A DNA stretch of 64,000 bases from Roseburia sp. AF12-17LB. Its GTDB lineage: Bacteria > Bacillota > Clostridia > Lachnospirales > Lachnospiraceae. Location: contig NZ_QUHR01000011.1 in NCBI RefSeq assembly GCF_003479605.1, positions 27,099 through 91,098 of the forward strand, given 5' to 3'. This document shows, piece after piece, positions 23,737 to 33,449 of the stretch (positions are counted from its first letter, which is position 1; the number at the start of each line of letters is the position of its first letter). The notes beneath the pieces were generated by a model. It was not told the DNA's origin. It made no database searches and was given only the letters and a program-made list of their open reading frames with translations. The position numbers and the translations under genes are program-made.

Positions 23737-24291
23737 ATGGAAGGCAGAAGACCGGCAACCGGGGAGATTTACAGACATTTTAAAGGAAAATTATATCAGA
23801 TTGTAGCCATAGCAACACACAGCGAAACAAGAGAAGAACTGGTGATTTATCAGGCACTTTACGGAGCTTATAAAGTATATGCAAGACCGCTTGCCATGTT
23901 TGTAAGCGAAGTTGATCATGAGAAATATCCGGCAGCAGAGCAGAAATACAGATTTGAAAAAGTAAAACTGCAGGAAGAAGCAACTCCACAGGAAGCGGTA
24001 AAGGTTAGTCAGGAGACAACACAGCCGCAGGCAACAGCCCAGCCGCAGGAAACTTCAGAATCCGAAGAACAGGCGAATCCGTTCCTGCTGCGTTTCTTAG
24101 ATGCAGATACTTATGAGGAGAAATATAAGATTTTAAATGAGATGGAAAATGATATTACAGACCGTCTGATTAATGATTTTTCCGTAGTATTGGATGTGGT
24201 GATTCCGGAAGGAGATTTAACCGGCCGTTATATACAGTTAAAGCAGTGCGTGGCAACCATGTGCCGTTATGAGACTACCCGCCTTAGGTAG
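23737..24291 (+). CDS. DUF1653 domain protein with a C-terminal helical extension
   Basis: 184 residues from the ATG at 23737, placed 9 bases after GGAGG; an earlier ATG at 23728 touches that site. Residues 5-65 match DUF1653 (GEIYRHFKGKLYQIVAIATHSET and LYGAYKVYARPLAMF), a small barrel of unknown function usually found alone. A Gln/Glu/Thr-rich linker (75-112) leads to an extra helical domain (113-184) not normally part of the family. Its last 8 bases overlap the convergent CYTH gene. Confidence 0.85.
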   Translation: MEGRRPATGEIYRHFKGKLYQIVAIATHSETREELVIYQALYGAYKVYARPLAMFVSEVDHEKYPAAEQKYRFEKVKLQEEATPQEAVKVSQETTQPQATAQPQETSESEEQANPFLLRFLDADTYEEKYKILNEMENDITDRLINDFSVVLDVVIPEGDLTGRYIQLKQCVATMCRYETTRLR

Positions 24292-24739
24292 GCAGTCCCA
24301 CACGACTCAAAGTGCTGTTGTGATAATCAGAGGAGAAGGTGACATCTTTCCCAAACCACTTCGGTGGAAGGAAGGATTCAGCTTCTTCTTTTGTTTCAAA
24401 TTCCACTTCGGCTAATTTCAACGGAGCAAGGTCTCCTTCGAAAATATCAAGCTCAATGGTCAGCCTGTCAGTCAATGGAATCAGATAGCGCTTCTTGGAA
24501 ATGATAATGCCATCGGCTTTTTGAATCAGATGCCGGTAAGCATCTTCATTCAGAGGAAGATTATATTCTTCCCGCACCATAAGACCGGAGCCTTTGTAAG
24601 TAAGAATATATTTGTCATTGGAGCGGCGCACCCGCACTACAGGGTCCGTATTGAGATACCCCTGCTCAATGACTTTGCAGGGATAGTCTTTTAAATCAAA
24701 AGGAATCTCATCAATTAAATATTTGCGTTCAATTTCCAT
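24284..24739 (-). CDS. CYTH domain protein
   Basis: 151 residues starting at the ATG at 24739 with TGGAGG upstream; the longer open frame lacks a ribosome site. It has the defining ExExK motif right at the N-terminus (MEIERKYLI) and alternating charged strands (VRVRRSNDKYILTYKG, LTIELDIFEGDLAPLKLAEVEFE) of a triphosphate tunnel metalloenzyme. Such proteins act on inorganic triphosphate or nucleoside triphosphates; the substrate cannot be told from sequence. Confidence 0.9.
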   Translation of the reverse strand: MEIERKYLIDEIPFDLKDYPCKVIEQGYLNTDPVVRVRRSNDKYILTYKGSGLMVREEYNLPLNEDAYRHLIQKADGIIISKKRYLIPLTDRLTIELDIFEGDLAPLKLAEVEFETKEEAESFLPPKWFGKDVTFSSDYHNSTLSRVGLPT

Positions 24740-24932
24740 AATAGCCTCCATATAGTCAGGAAAATAATGATACATTTATTGTAAAATATTTTAAAATCCA
24801 CTGCAACCATGGAATTGAAAAAGCGCAGTAACCATGCTAACATAAGAGACAGCATAGAAAAATTTCGTGTTAGAAAATTTAATATCAGAAAAAGTAATAT
24901 CAGAAGAGAATAGAAAACAGGAGGAAGATAAT

Positions 24933-25484
24933 ATGAAGAAAATCGGAATTTTTATGGCGGATGGCTGTGAAGAGATTGAAGGACTTACCGTAGTGGATGT
25001 GGTACGCAGAGCAGGAATTGCGATTGATATGATTTCCATTACCGGAAAGAAAGAAGTGGCAGGAGCCCACGGAATTACGTTTGCAGCAGATGTACTGGCA
25101 GAGGAAGCTGATTTTGACAGCTATGATGGAATTGTACTGCCGGGCGGAATGCCTGGAACCTTAAATCTCGGAAAGCATGAAATTGTAAAGAAAGTGATTA
25201 CATCTTATGCAGCAGGCGGCAAACTTACTGCAGCAATCTGTGCTGCACCAAGCGTATTGGGTGAGAATGGAATATTAGAGGGTAAACATGCAGTCAGCTA
25301 TCCGGGGTTTGAAGAAAAGCTTCTTGGAGCCAGGGTCGGAGCAGAAAAAGTTGCAGTAGATGGCAACATCGTTACCAGCCGGGGCATGGGAACAGCCATT
25401 GAATTTGCCATGGCTATTGTAAAGTGGCTGGATCCACAGGCAGATATTGATGCGATGGAAGCAAATATCATGTATTTTAAATAA
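24933..25484 (+). CDS. DJ-1/PfpI family protein
   Basis: 183 residues from the ATG at 24933, behind AGGAGGAAG. Flavodoxin-like fold with the nucleophile elbow AAICAAPSVLG (Cys near residue 100) and an N-terminal glutamate in MADGCEEIEGL, both conserved in DJ-1. Members are deglycases, chaperones or stress proteins; the YajL/DJ-1 subgroup is closest by length. Divergent from the CYTH gene; single-gene unit. Confidence 0.92.
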   Translation: MKKIGIFMADGCEEIEGLTVVDVVRRAGIAIDMISITGKKEVAGAHGITFAADVLAEEADFDSYDGIVLPGGMPGTLNLGKHEIVKKVITSYAAGGKLTAAICAAPSVLGENGILEGKHAVSYPGFEEKLLGARVGAEKVAVDGNIVTSRGMGTAIEFAMAIVKWLDPQADIDAMEANIMYFK

Positions 25485-25608
25485 AAATAACCAGAACTTA
25501 CCAACATAATTTATTCTCTGGAAGCCATACTAAAAACAGGATAAGCAACCAACAAAAGCTTATCTGAAAATAGATAACAAAGAGAAGAAACTATGGAGGT
25601 AGAAACAA

Positions 25609-25824
25609 ATGAGTGGAACAAACAGTTCTAATTCAAGTAACCAGATGGCAGTGCCACAGGCAAAAGAGGCAATGCACCGTTTTAAACAGGAGGTTGCATC
25701 TGAAATCGGAGTACCTTTAAAAGAGGGCTACAACGGTGACCTGACATCCAGACAGGCTGGCTCTATCGGTGGAGAAATGGTTAAGAAAATGATCATGAGA
25801 CAGGAAGAGCAGATGTCTAAATAA
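25609..25824 (+). CDS. Alpha/beta-type small acid-soluble spore protein
   Basis: 71 residues. Contains both family blocks: the stretch around the germination-protease site (KEAMHRFKQEVASEIGV) and the DNA-binding YNGDLTSRQAGSIGGEMVKKMI. These proteins coat and protect spore DNA. A GGAGG site precedes the ATG. The gene is strong evidence that the organism forms spores; it should be transcribed late in the forespore, but I see no clear sigma-G promoter to quote. Confidence 0.95.
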   Translation: MSGTNSSNSSNQMAVPQAKEAMHRFKQEVASEIGVPLKEGYNGDLTSRQAGSIGGEMVKKMIMRQEEQMSK

Positions 25825-25834
25825 GAAGAAAGAC

Positions 25835-25882
25835 AAAAAGCCTTCGGGAAAAGCGCGAAAGTGCATTTCCCGGGGGCTTTTT
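25835..25882 (+). terminator. Terminator of the spore protein gene
   Basis: AAAAAGCC with TTCGGGAAA pairs with TTTCCCG and GGCTTTTT around GCGCGAAAGTGC, ending in a T-run. Confidence 0.85.
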
Positions 25883-25955
25883 ACATGACTGTCACCAATT
25901 GAAATCGGGTTAAAATCTTGTACAGAAAAAAAAGCTAGTAATTTTACAAACGGTG

Positions 25956-26015
25956 TGTTATAATCTCTAAATGACTGTTAGTAGCTCTAAGTATGCCTAT
26001 TTTTAGGGAGCAGTC
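25956..26015 (+). promoter_or_regulatory. Extended -10 promoter and leader hairpin of tig
   Basis: TGTTATAAT (25956-25964) is an extended -10 (TGn-TATAAT) with only a weak -35 upstream. The transcript would begin with a hairpin at 25973-26015 (GACT/AGTC and GCTCTAA with TTA-GG-GAGC), about 65 bases before the tig start. The hairpin is not followed by T's, so it is not a terminator. Confidence 0.45.
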
Positions 26016-26079
26016 GTAAGATAAGAAAATATTTGTACATGTATATTTTATATATAGTTATAAGGAGGAAGAAACAAGA

Positions 26080-27423
26080 ATGAGTGTACAGGTTGAAAAT
26101 TTAGAGAAAAATATGGTAAAGCTTACAATTGAAGTGGCAGAAGATAAAGTGGCAGAGGCTTTGAAAGCTGCATACAATAAGCAGAAAAACAAAATCAGCA
26201 TCCCTGGATTCCGTAAAGGAAAAGTTCCAATGGCTATGGTAGAGAAAATGTATGGTCCGGAAATCTTCTATGAAGATGCTGCAAATATCATGATGCAGGA
26301 AGCTTATCCGGCAGCTATCGATGAGAGCGGTGTAGATATCGTTTCCCAGCCAACGGTTGATGTGGTTCAGTTAGAAAAAGGAAAACCATTCATCTTCACA
26401 GCAGAAGTTGCAAAGAGACCAGAAGTTAAACTTGGCAAATATAATGGTGTAACTGTAACAAAGATCGATACATCCGTATCTGATGAAGAAGTTGCAGAAG
26501 CATTAGAGAGAGAAAGAAATAACAATGCAAGAACTGTAACTGTAACAGACAGACCTGTTGCAGAAGGTGATACAGCAGTTATCGACTACGAAGGATTCGT
26601 AGACGGTGTCGCATTTGAAGGTGGAAAAGGAGAGAATCATCCATTAGAGATCGGTTCCCATTCCTTCATCGATACATTCGAAGATCAGTTAGTAGGAAAG
26701 AACACTGGCGATGAGGTAGAAGTAAACGTTACATTCCCGAAGGAATATCATGCAGAAGATTTAGCTGGAAAACCAGCAGTATTCAAAGTTAAGATTAACG
26801 AGATTAAGACAAAAGAACTTCCAGAGTTAAACGATGAGTTCGCATCTGATGTTTCTGAGTTCGAAACCTTAGAAGAGTACAAAGAGAGCGTGAAGAAGAA
26901 CTTAGAAGAGACCAAAGAGAACAATGCAAAACGTACCAAAGAGGACGAAGCAATCAAGAAGATTATCGAGAAATCTGAGATGGAAATTCCAGATGCAATG
27001 ATTGAATCACAGGTACAGAATATGATTCAGGAATTTGCCCAGAGACTTGCACAGCAGGGATTAAGCTTTGACCAGTATATGCAGTTCTCCGGAATGACTA
27101 TGGACAAGATGAAAGAACAGGTTCGTCCGGAAGCATTAACAAGAATCCAGAGCAGCTTAGTATTAGAACAGATTGCAAAAGAAGAAAACTTCGAGATTAC
27201 AGAAGATGATGTAAATGCTGAAATCGAGAAGATGGCAAAAGCATACGGAATGGAAGCTGATAAGCTCAAAGAGTATGTTGGCGATGACGAGAAAGAATCC
27301 ATGAAACGTGATATTGCAATTGAAAAAGCAGTTCAGTTCATCATGGACAATGTAAAAGAAAGAGCAAAAGCTAAGACTAAAAAAGAAAAAGAAGCAGAAG
27401 CAGCAGCTAACGCAGAAGCATAA
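26080..27423 (+). CDS. tig: Trigger factor
   Basis: 447 residues with the three trigger factor parts: the ribosome-binding tail at about 1-110 with the signature PGFRKGKVP near residues 44-52, the FKBP-type prolyl isomerase domain (about 150-245, including GDTAVIDYEGFVDGVAFEGG), and the helical C-terminal cradle ending in a Lys/Glu/Ala-rich tail. It sits on the ribosome and shields new chains. First of the tig-clpP-clpX-lon-engB order. Confidence 0.97.
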   Translation: MSVQVENLEKNMVKLTIEVAEDKVAEALKAAYNKQKNKISIPGFRKGKVPMAMVEKMYGPEIFYEDAANIMMQEAYPAAIDESGVDIVSQPTVDVVQLEKGKPFIFTAEVAKRPEVKLGKYNGVTVTKIDTSVSDEEVAEALERERNNNARTVTVTDRPVAEGDTAVIDYEGFVDGVAFEGGKGENHPLEIGSHSFIDTFEDQLVGKNTGDEVEVNVTFPKEYHAEDLAGKPAVFKVKINEIKTKELPELNDEFASDVSEFETLEEYKESVKKNLEETKENNAKRTKEDEAIKKIIEKSEMEIPDAMIESQVQNMIQEFAQRLAQQGLSFDQYMQFSGMTMDKMKEQVRPEALTRIQSSLVLEQIAKEENFEITEDDVNAEIEKMAKAYGMEADKLKEYVGDDEKESMKRDIAIEKAVQFIMDNVKERAKAKTKKEKEAEAAANAEA

Positions 27424-27440
27424 GAGAAGCACGTAAAGAG

Positions 27441-27475
27441 ACAGACTGACTTGGAATCAGGTCGGTCTGTTTTAC
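27441..27475 (+). terminator. Terminator after tig
   Basis: ACAGACTGAC (27441-27450) pairs with GTCGGTCTGT (27461-27470) and is followed by TTTA. The T-run is short, so some readthrough into clpP is possible. Confidence 0.65.
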
Positions 27476-27538
27476 GCAAACCACTTGAACCAGAGATAAA
27501 GTTGCAGCAGAATGTATGGTAGAAATGGAGGTTATCAT

Positions 27539-28120
27539 ATGAGTTTAGTACCTTATGTCATTGAACAGACCAGCAGAGGAGAGCGTAGTTACGACATATA
27601 CTCCAGATTATTAAAGGATAGAATTATTTTCCTTGGTGAAGAGGTAAATGAGACCACAGCCAGTCTGGTAGTGGCACAGCTTTTATTCTTAGAGTCCGAA
27701 GATCCGGGAAAAGACATTCAGTTATACATCAATTCTCCGGGTGGAATTGTAACAGGCGGATTGGCAATTTATGATACCATGCAGTATATCAAATGTGATG
27801 TATCTACAATTTGTATCGGACTTGCAGCCAGCATGGGTGCATTCCTGTTGTCTGGTGGAACAAAAGGAAAGAGATTTGCATTACCAAATGCAGAGATTAT
27901 GATACATCAGCCTTCCGGTGGAGCAAAAGGACAGGCAACTGAGATTCAGATTGCAGCAGAGAATATCTTAAAGACCAAGAAACGTTTGAACGAGATTTTA
28001 GCTGCAAATACCGGAAAGCCATATGATGTAATTGCCGCAGATACAGAGCGTGACTATTATATGTCCGCAGAAGAGGCAAAGGAGTATGGCCTGATTGACG
28101 GTGTAATTACAGCAAGATAA
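27539..28120 (+). CDS. clpP: ATP-dependent Clp protease proteolytic subunit
   Basis: 193 residues from the ATG at 27539 behind TGGAGG. Serine protease triad Ser98 (LAASMGAF), His123 (MIHQPSGG) and Asp172; [13 protein letters not shown] and the handle helix are conserved. Fourteen subunits form the proteolytic barrel that works with ClpX encoded next. A hairpin lies between it and clpX. Confidence 0.97.
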   Translation: MSLVPYVIEQTSRGERSYDIYSRLLKDRIIFLGEEVNETTASLVVAQLLFLESEDPGKDIQLYINSPGGIVTGGLAIYDTMQYIKCDVSTICIGLAASMGAFLLSGGTKGKRFALPNAEIMIHQPSGGAKGQATEIQIAAENILKTKKRLNEILAANTGKPYDVIAADTERDYYMSAEEAKEYGLIDGVITAR

Positions 28121-28133
28121 GAGAAATAAGAAA

Positions 28134-28204
28134 GAGGCTGTCTCTGGGCGGATTATCCGAAGCACATATGCGGAATTCGACTACGGGCAGCCTTTACCTT
28201 TTTT
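28134..28204 (+). terminator. Terminator-like hairpin between clpP and clpX
   Basis: AGGCTG near 28135 pairs with CAGCCT near 28188, followed by TTTACCTTTTTTAC. The long unpaired middle suggests only partial termination. Confidence 0.5.
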
Positions 28205-28249
28205 ACGAAGGATTTAGAAAAGATAGATGGAAATAATCGAGGTGGAAAG

Positions 28250-29503
28250 ATGGCAGGAAGAAATAGTGAGGACAAAATCAGATGTTCCTTTTGCGGAAAA
28301 TCACAGGATCAGGTACGCAAGCTGATTGCAGGACCAAACGGTGCATATATCTGTGATGAATGCGTGGACATCTGTGCAGAAATCATAGAGGAGGAATTCG
28401 AAGATGAGGAGATTTCCGGAAAAGGAAAGGAAGATTTAGAAGAAATCAACCTGATTAAACCGGAAGAGATGAAGAAATTTTTAGATGAATATGTAATCGG
28501 TCAGGACGAAGCAAAAAAAGTCCTTTCTGTAGCCGTATATAATCACTATAAGAGAATTACTTCTGATGTAGATATGAATGATGTGGAATTGCAGAAGAGT
28601 AACATTCTGATGTTAGGACCGACCGGTTCCGGTAAGACCCTTCTGGCACAGACACTGGCAAGAGTCTTAAATGTACCGTTTGCCATTGCAGATGCCACCA
28701 CATTAACAGAAGCAGGATATGTTGGTGAAGACGTAGAGAATATCCTTCTGAAACTGATTCAGGCAGCAGATTACAATATCGAGCGCGCCCAGTGCGGAAT
28801 CATTTACATCGATGAGATTGATAAGATTACGAAGAAATCTGAAAATGTATCTATTACCAGGGATGTGTCCGGTGAAGGTGTACAGCAGGCATTATTAAAA
28901 ATCTTAGAGGGAACTGTGGCTTCCGTTCCACCACAGGGTGGAAGAAAGCATCCACAGCAGGAATTAATCCAGATTGATACTACGAATATTTTATTTATCT
29001 GTGGTGGAGCATTTGATGGATTAGAGAAGATTATCGAGCAGCGTATGGATCAGAAATCCATCGGCTTTAACGCAGATATTGCAGACCGTACCGAGCGTAA
29101 TCTGAGCGAAGTCTTAAAGCAGGTACTGCCGGGAGATTTTATTAAATTCGGTCTGATTCCGGAGTTTATCGGACGTGTTCCGGTAAATGTATCCTTAGAA
29201 CAGCTGGATAAGGAAGCGTTAATCCGTATCTTAAAGGAGCCGAAGAATTCCCTGATTAAGCAGTATAAGAAGCTATTTGAAATTGACGGTGTAGAGCTGG
29301 AATTTGAAGATGATGCAGTAGAAGCAATTGCAGAGAAATCTTTAGCCCGTAAGACCGGTGCCCGTGGACTTCGTGCAATTATGGAAGATACCATGATGGA
29401 TTTAATGTATCAGATTCCTTCCGATGAGAGCATTGTAAAATGCACCATTACAAAAGAAACGGTAGAAGACAAGAAAGCGGAGATAGAATATCATAACGCA
29501 TAA
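28250..29503 (+). CDS. clpX: ATP-dependent Clp protease ATPase subunit ClpX
   Basis: 417 residues. N-terminal zinc domain with Cys12, Cys15, Cys35 and Cys38; AAA+ domain with Walker A GPTGSGKT, Walker [10 protein letters not shown], the pore loop GYVGEDVEN, and sensor residues in the GARGLRAI end. It recognises tagged proteins, unfolds them and feeds them into ClpP. It starts behind GAGGTGG and lies 17 bases before lon. Confidence 0.97.
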   Translation: MAGRNSEDKIRCSFCGKSQDQVRKLIAGPNGAYICDECVDICAEIIEEEFEDEEISGKGKEDLEEINLIKPEEMKKFLDEYVIGQDEAKKVLSVAVYNHYKRITSDVDMNDVELQKSNILMLGPTGSGKTLLAQTLARVLNVPFAIADATTLTEAGYVGEDVENILLKLIQAADYNIERAQCGIIYIDEIDKITKKSENVSITRDVSGEGVQQALLKILEGTVASVPPQGGRKHPQQELIQIDTTNILFICGGAFDGLEKIIEQRMDQKSIGFNADIADRTERNLSEVLKQVLPGDFIKFGLIPEFIGRVPVNVSLEQLDKEALIRILKEPKNSLIKQYKKLFEIDGVELEFEDDAVEAIAEKSLARKTGARGLRAIMEDTMMDLMYQIPSDESIVKCTITKETVEDKKAEIEYHNA

Positions 29504-29519
29504 ATAAGAGGAGAAAAAG

Positions 29520-31847
29520 ATGAGCAGGACAGTAATTCATTTACCGGCAGTTGCACTTCGTGGAATGACCATTCTGCCGGGAATGGTGGCTCATTTTGAT
29601 ATTAGCAGGGAACGTTCCATTCATGCCATAGAAGAGGCGATGGTTGGAGACCAGAAAATATTCCTGATTACACAGCAGGATGCTTCCGTAGAGGAGCCGG
29701 TCAGAGATGATTTATATCAGATTGGTGTTATTGCTGAAGTAAAGCAGGTAATAAAGATGCCAAATGAAATCGTGCGTGTTTTGGTAGAAGGATTGGAAAG
29801 AGGCGAGTTAGCCTCTTTTCTGTCACAGGAGAAGTATCTGATGGCAGAAGTCATCCTTTTTGATGAAAAAACGGCAGAAGAGGAAGAACTGATGCCGGAA
29901 GCGAGGGAAGCAATGCTTCGCTGCATCAGGGAAACCGTACTGAAATATCAAAAAGCCAATGGACATATGAGCAAAGAATTCTTGCGTCAGGTAGAAGAAC
30001 AGCAGGACGTTGGAACTTTGATGCAGCAGGTTGCGTACAATCTGCCGCTTTACTACACCCAGAAACAGAAAATCTTAGAGGCAGTAGATCTCACTTCCCA
30101 GTATGAGACTTTAATGGAAATTCTGCTGAATGAGATCGAAGTGATTTCCTTAAAGAATGAATTTCAGGCGAAGGTGAAAGAACGCGTGGATAAGAATCAG
30201 AAGGAATATCTTTTGCGGGAACAGATGAAACTGATTCGGGAAGAACTAGGTGAGGATAATACACAGTCAGATGCGGAACACTTTTTAGAGGAAGTAAAGA
30301 AACTGAAGGCAGATAAGACGGTTAAAGAGAGAATTAGAAAAGAGATTGAGCGTTTTAAGAATATTGCATCCAGTTCTTCGGAAAGTGCAGTCAGCAGAGG
30401 CTATATTGAGACATTGCTGGAACTGCCATGGAATAAGGCGTCTAAGGATAATAAAGATTTAGCTAATGCAGAGAAAATTTTAGACGAAGACCACTACGGA
30501 TTGGAAAAAGTAAAAGAGCGTATGCTGGAATTCTTGGCAGTCCGGAATCTGACTCATAAAGGAGAAAGTCCAATTATCTGTCTGGTGGGACCTCCTGGAA
30601 CCGGCAAGACAAGCATTGCCCGTTCTGTGGCAAAAGCATTGAATAAAAAGTATGTCAGAATCTGTCTAGGAGGTGTCCGTGATGAGGCAGAGATTCGTGG
30701 ACACAGAAAGACCTATGTGGGGGCAATGCCGGGCAGAATTATCAATGGTTTAAAGAGTGCCGGAGTAAAGAACCCGCTGATGCTTTTAGATGAGATTGAT
30801 AAAGTTAGCAGTGATTATAAGGGAGATACATCTTCTGCACTGCTGGAAGTATTGGATAATGAGCAGAACAGCCATTTCAGGGACCACTATGTGGAGCTTC
30901 CGGTAGATTTGTCTGAGGTATTGTTTATTGCGACAGCCAATTCCGTACAGACAATACCAAGACCTCTGTTAGACCGTATGGAGCTGATTGAGGTAAGCAG
31001 TTATACGGAAAATGAAAAGGCTCACATTGCAAAAGAACATCTTATAGCAAAGCAGATTGAGAAAAATGGCTTAAAGGAATCAGAGCTTACATTCCAGAAT
31101 GGTGCAATTGAGCAGCTGATTCGCAGCTATACAAGAGAAGCCGGTGTGCGTAACTTAGAACGCAAAATCGGTGAAATTTGCAGAAAAGCAGCAAGAGAGA
31201 TTTACGAGGGCAAGAAAAAGAAAGTTACTATAAGCACAAAGAACTTAGAACATTATCTTGGCAAAGAGAAATATACCTTTGATAAGAAGAATGAGAAGGA
31301 CGAGGTTGGTATTGTCCGGGGACTGGCATGGACCAGTGTCGGTGGTGATACATTAGAAATTGAAGTAAATGTAATGCCGGGAAAAGGTGAATTTAAACTG
31401 ACAGGACAGCTTGGCGATGTCATGAAAGAGTCTGCACAGGCTGGAATCAGTTATATCCGTTCTGTCAGTGAGCAGTATCAGATACCGGACGATTTCTTTA
31501 CCAAACATGATATACATATCCACATTCCGGAAGGAGCCGTACCAAAGGATGGACCGTCCGCCGGTGTTACCATGGCAACCGCAATGCTTTCTGCCATTAC
31601 CGGGAAAAAGGTGCGTGCTGATGTTGCCATGACAGGAGAGATTACCCTCCGCGGCAGAGTGCTTCCGATTGGTGGATTAAAAGAGAAAACATTAGCAGCG
31701 AAAAATGCCGGTATCCGGACAGTCTGTGTGCCGGGAAAAAATGAAAAAGATATCGAGGAACTCTCAGCAGAGATTAAAAAGGATTTAGAAATTGTCTATG
31801 CAGATACCATCGAAGATATCTTAAAGGTTGCTTTTGTAAAAGAGTAG
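29520..31847 (+). CDS. lon: ATP-dependent protease Lon
   Basis: 775 residues, standard LonA length. N-terminal substrate domain (about 1-200), coiled region, AAA+ module with Walker A GPPGTGKTS near residue 360 and Walker B MLLDEIDKV, and C-terminal protease domain with the catalytic serine in KDGPSAGVTMATAM and a lysine further on. Degrades damaged and short-lived regulatory proteins. engB starts 14 bases after it. Confidence 0.97.
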   Translation: MSRTVIHLPAVALRGMTILPGMVAHFDISRERSIHAIEEAMVGDQKIFLITQQDASVEEPVRDDLYQIGVIAEVKQVIKMPNEIVRVLVEGLERGELASFLSQEKYLMAEVILFDEKTAEEEELMPEAREAMLRCIRETVLKYQKANGHMSKEFLRQVEEQQDVGTLMQQVAYNLPLYYTQKQKILEAVDLTSQYETLMEILLNEIEVISLKNEFQAKVKERVDKNQKEYLLREQMKLIREELGEDNTQSDAEHFLEEVKKLKADKTVKERIRKEIERFKNIASSSSESAVSRGYIETLLELPWNKASKDNKDLANAEKILDEDHYGLEKVKERMLEFLAVRNLTHKGESPIICLVGPPGTGKTSIARSVAKALNKKYVRICLGGVRDEAEIRGHRKTYVGAMPGRIINGLKSAGVKNPLMLLDEIDKVSSDYKGDTSSALLEVLDNEQNSHFRDHYVELPVDLSEVLFIATANSVQTIPRPLLDRMELIEVSSYTENEKAHIAKEHLIAKQIEKNGLKESELTFQNGAIEQLIRSYTREAGVRNLERKIGEICRKAAREIYEGKKKKVTISTKNLEHYLGKEKYTFDKKNEKDEVGIVRGLAWTSVGGDTLEIEVNVMPGKGEFKLTGQLGDVMKESAQAGISYIRSVSEQYQIPDDFFTKHDIHIHIPEGAVPKDGPSAGVTMATAMLSAITGKKVRADVAMTGEITLRGRVLPIGGLKEKTLAAKNAGIRTVCVPGKNEKDIEELSAEIKKDLEIVYADTIEDILKVAFVKE

Positions 31848-31861
31848 TAAAGGAGCAGAAA

Positions 31862-32455
31862 ATGGTTATAAAAGAAGTAAACTTGGAAACGGTGTGTGGT
31901 GTTACCAGTAAGCTTCCGGAGAATACATTGCCGGAGGTGGCATTTGCAGGAAAATCCAATGTTGGAAAGTCGTCATTAATTAATGCACTGATGAACCGGA
32001 AATCCCTTGCAAGAACCTCTGCACAGCCGGGAAAGACACAGACCATTAATTTCTATAATATCAATGATGCCATGTATCTGGTGGATTTGCCGGGGTATGG
32101 TTATGCGAAAGTAGCAGAGAGTGAGAAAGCAAAATGGGGTAAAATGATTGAAAATTATCTGCATACCTCAAAGCAGCTGCGCCGGGTATTCTTATTAATT
32201 GATATCAGGCATGACCCGTCTGCCAATGATAAACTGATGTATGACTGGATTATCCATCAGGGCTTTGATCCGGTTATTGTGGCAACCAAGCTGGACAAGC
32301 TGAAGAGAAGCCAGGTGCCAAAATGTATCAAGGCAGTAAAAGAAGGTCTGAAAGTAAAACCTGGGACGGTAATTGTTCCGTTTTCTGCAGTAACCAAGCA
32401 GGGCAGGGAAGAAATCTGGCAGATTATGGATGAGGCTGTTGGCTATGAAGAATAA
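31862..32455 (+). CDS. engB: Ribosome biogenesis GTPase EngB/YsxC
   Basis: 197 residues with G1 AGKSNVGKSS, the G2 threonine in the LARTSAQPGKTQTI stretch, G3 DLPGYG and G4 TKLDKL. An essential GTPase for large-subunit assembly; placement after lon is conserved in Firmicutes. The last bases overlap the first zinc transporter gene. Confidence 0.96.
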   Translation: MVIKEVNLETVCGVTSKLPENTLPEVAFAGKSNVGKSSLINALMNRKSLARTSAQPGKTQTINFYNINDAMYLVDLPGYGYAKVAESEKAKWGKMIENYLHTSKQLRRVFLLIDIRHDPSANDKLMYDWIIHQGFDPVIVATKLDKLKRSQVPKCIKAVKEGLKVKPGTVIVPFSAVTKQGREEIWQIMDEAVGYEE

Positions 32456-33449
32456 ATATGTATTTGTAACGGTTCTTCTGCTGGTACTTTTATTGACTGG
32501 TGCAGGACTGACACAATTATATGTAAAAGAAGAGACAAAACAGCAGGATAGTGAATTTACGGTAGTAACATCCTTTTATCCGATGTATATTGCAGCAATG
32601 AATGTTATCGGAGACACTCCGGGTGTGGATTTGCAGAATCTCAGTGAGCCGCAGACCGGCTGCCTTCACGATTACCAGCTGACTCCGGCAGACATGAAGC
32701 TCCTTTCCGGTGCAGATGTGTTTATTGTAAATGGTGGCGGAATCGAATCTTTTTTATCGGATGTGGCAGCAGATTATAAGAATCTTTCCATTGTAAATGC
32801 CTGCGAGGGACTTAATCTTTTGTCCGAAGAGGATGAAGGAGAGGAACATGCTCACGGAGATGCCCATGAAGATGCTGCAGAGGAGCATATCCACGGAGAT
32901 ACCGAGGATACTCATGAAGATGGGCACAATCACGGAGATGTGAATGCCCATGCATGGATGAGCATTGCGTTATATAAACAGCAGGTGGAAAATATTTTAG
33001 AAGGTCTTTGCAGGATAGATCCGAAGCATCAGGATGCCTATGAAAGCAATGCAAAGGAGTATCTGGCAAAGCTTGAGGATTTAGAGAGAGAGCAGCAGTC
33101 CTTAAAGGAAGAATTATCAGGAAAGCATATTGTTATTTTCCATGAAGCCTATGCCTATGTGGCAGAGGACTACGATATGGAGATTTCCTATACCATGGAT
33201 TTGGATGAGGAGCGTCAGGTCAGTGCCGGTGAAGTGGCAGATGTGATGGGAGCCATTGAAAAGAATGATATATCAGTGGTGCTGGCAGAAGAACTCTATG
33301 GCAAAGATATGGGAGATACGGTAGAACGGGAGACCGATGCGAAAGTATGTTATCTTGATACCTTAACCCGCGGGGAGTATGAAAAGGACAGCTATCTTGA
33401 TGCAATGAGACAGAATATGGAACTGCTGAAGGAGGCTTTTACAGAATGA
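32445..33449 (+). CDS. znuA: Zinc/manganese ABC transporter, substrate-binding protein
   Basis: About 334 residues from the ATG at 32445, overlapping engB by 11 bases; an in-frame start 15 bases earlier is possible. An N-terminal hydrophobic segment without a lipobox anchors or exports it. Metal-binding cluster A-I features: His in GCLHDYQLTP, His in VNAHAWMS and His in VIFHEAYAY, plus a His/Asp/Glu-rich loop at about residues 132-165 (eight or more histidines), typical of zinc-specific members. It delivers metal to the ZnuBC transporter encoded next. Confidence 0.92.
   Translation: MKNKYVFVTVLLLVLLLTGAGLTQLYVKEETKQQDSEFTVVTSFYPMYIAAMNVIGDTPGVDLQNLSEPQTGCLHDYQLTPADMKLLSGADVFIVNGGGIESFLSDVAADYKNLSIVNACEGLNLLSEEDEGEEHAHGDAHEDAAEEHIHGDTEDTHEDGHNHGDVNAHAWMSIALYKQQVENILEGLCRIDPKHQDAYESNAKEYLAKLEDLEREQQSLKEELSGKHIVIFHEAYAYVAEDYDMEISYTMDLDEERQVSAGEVADVMGAIEKNDISVVLAEELYGKDMGDTVERETDAKVCYLDTLTRGEYEKDSYLDAMRQNMELLKEAFTE

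Noticed and set aside
28134..28204. Hairpin between clpP and clpX as a third member of the long hairpin family
   Set aside because: It lacks the GGATGTG loops and the conserved outer stem, and its arms do not match.
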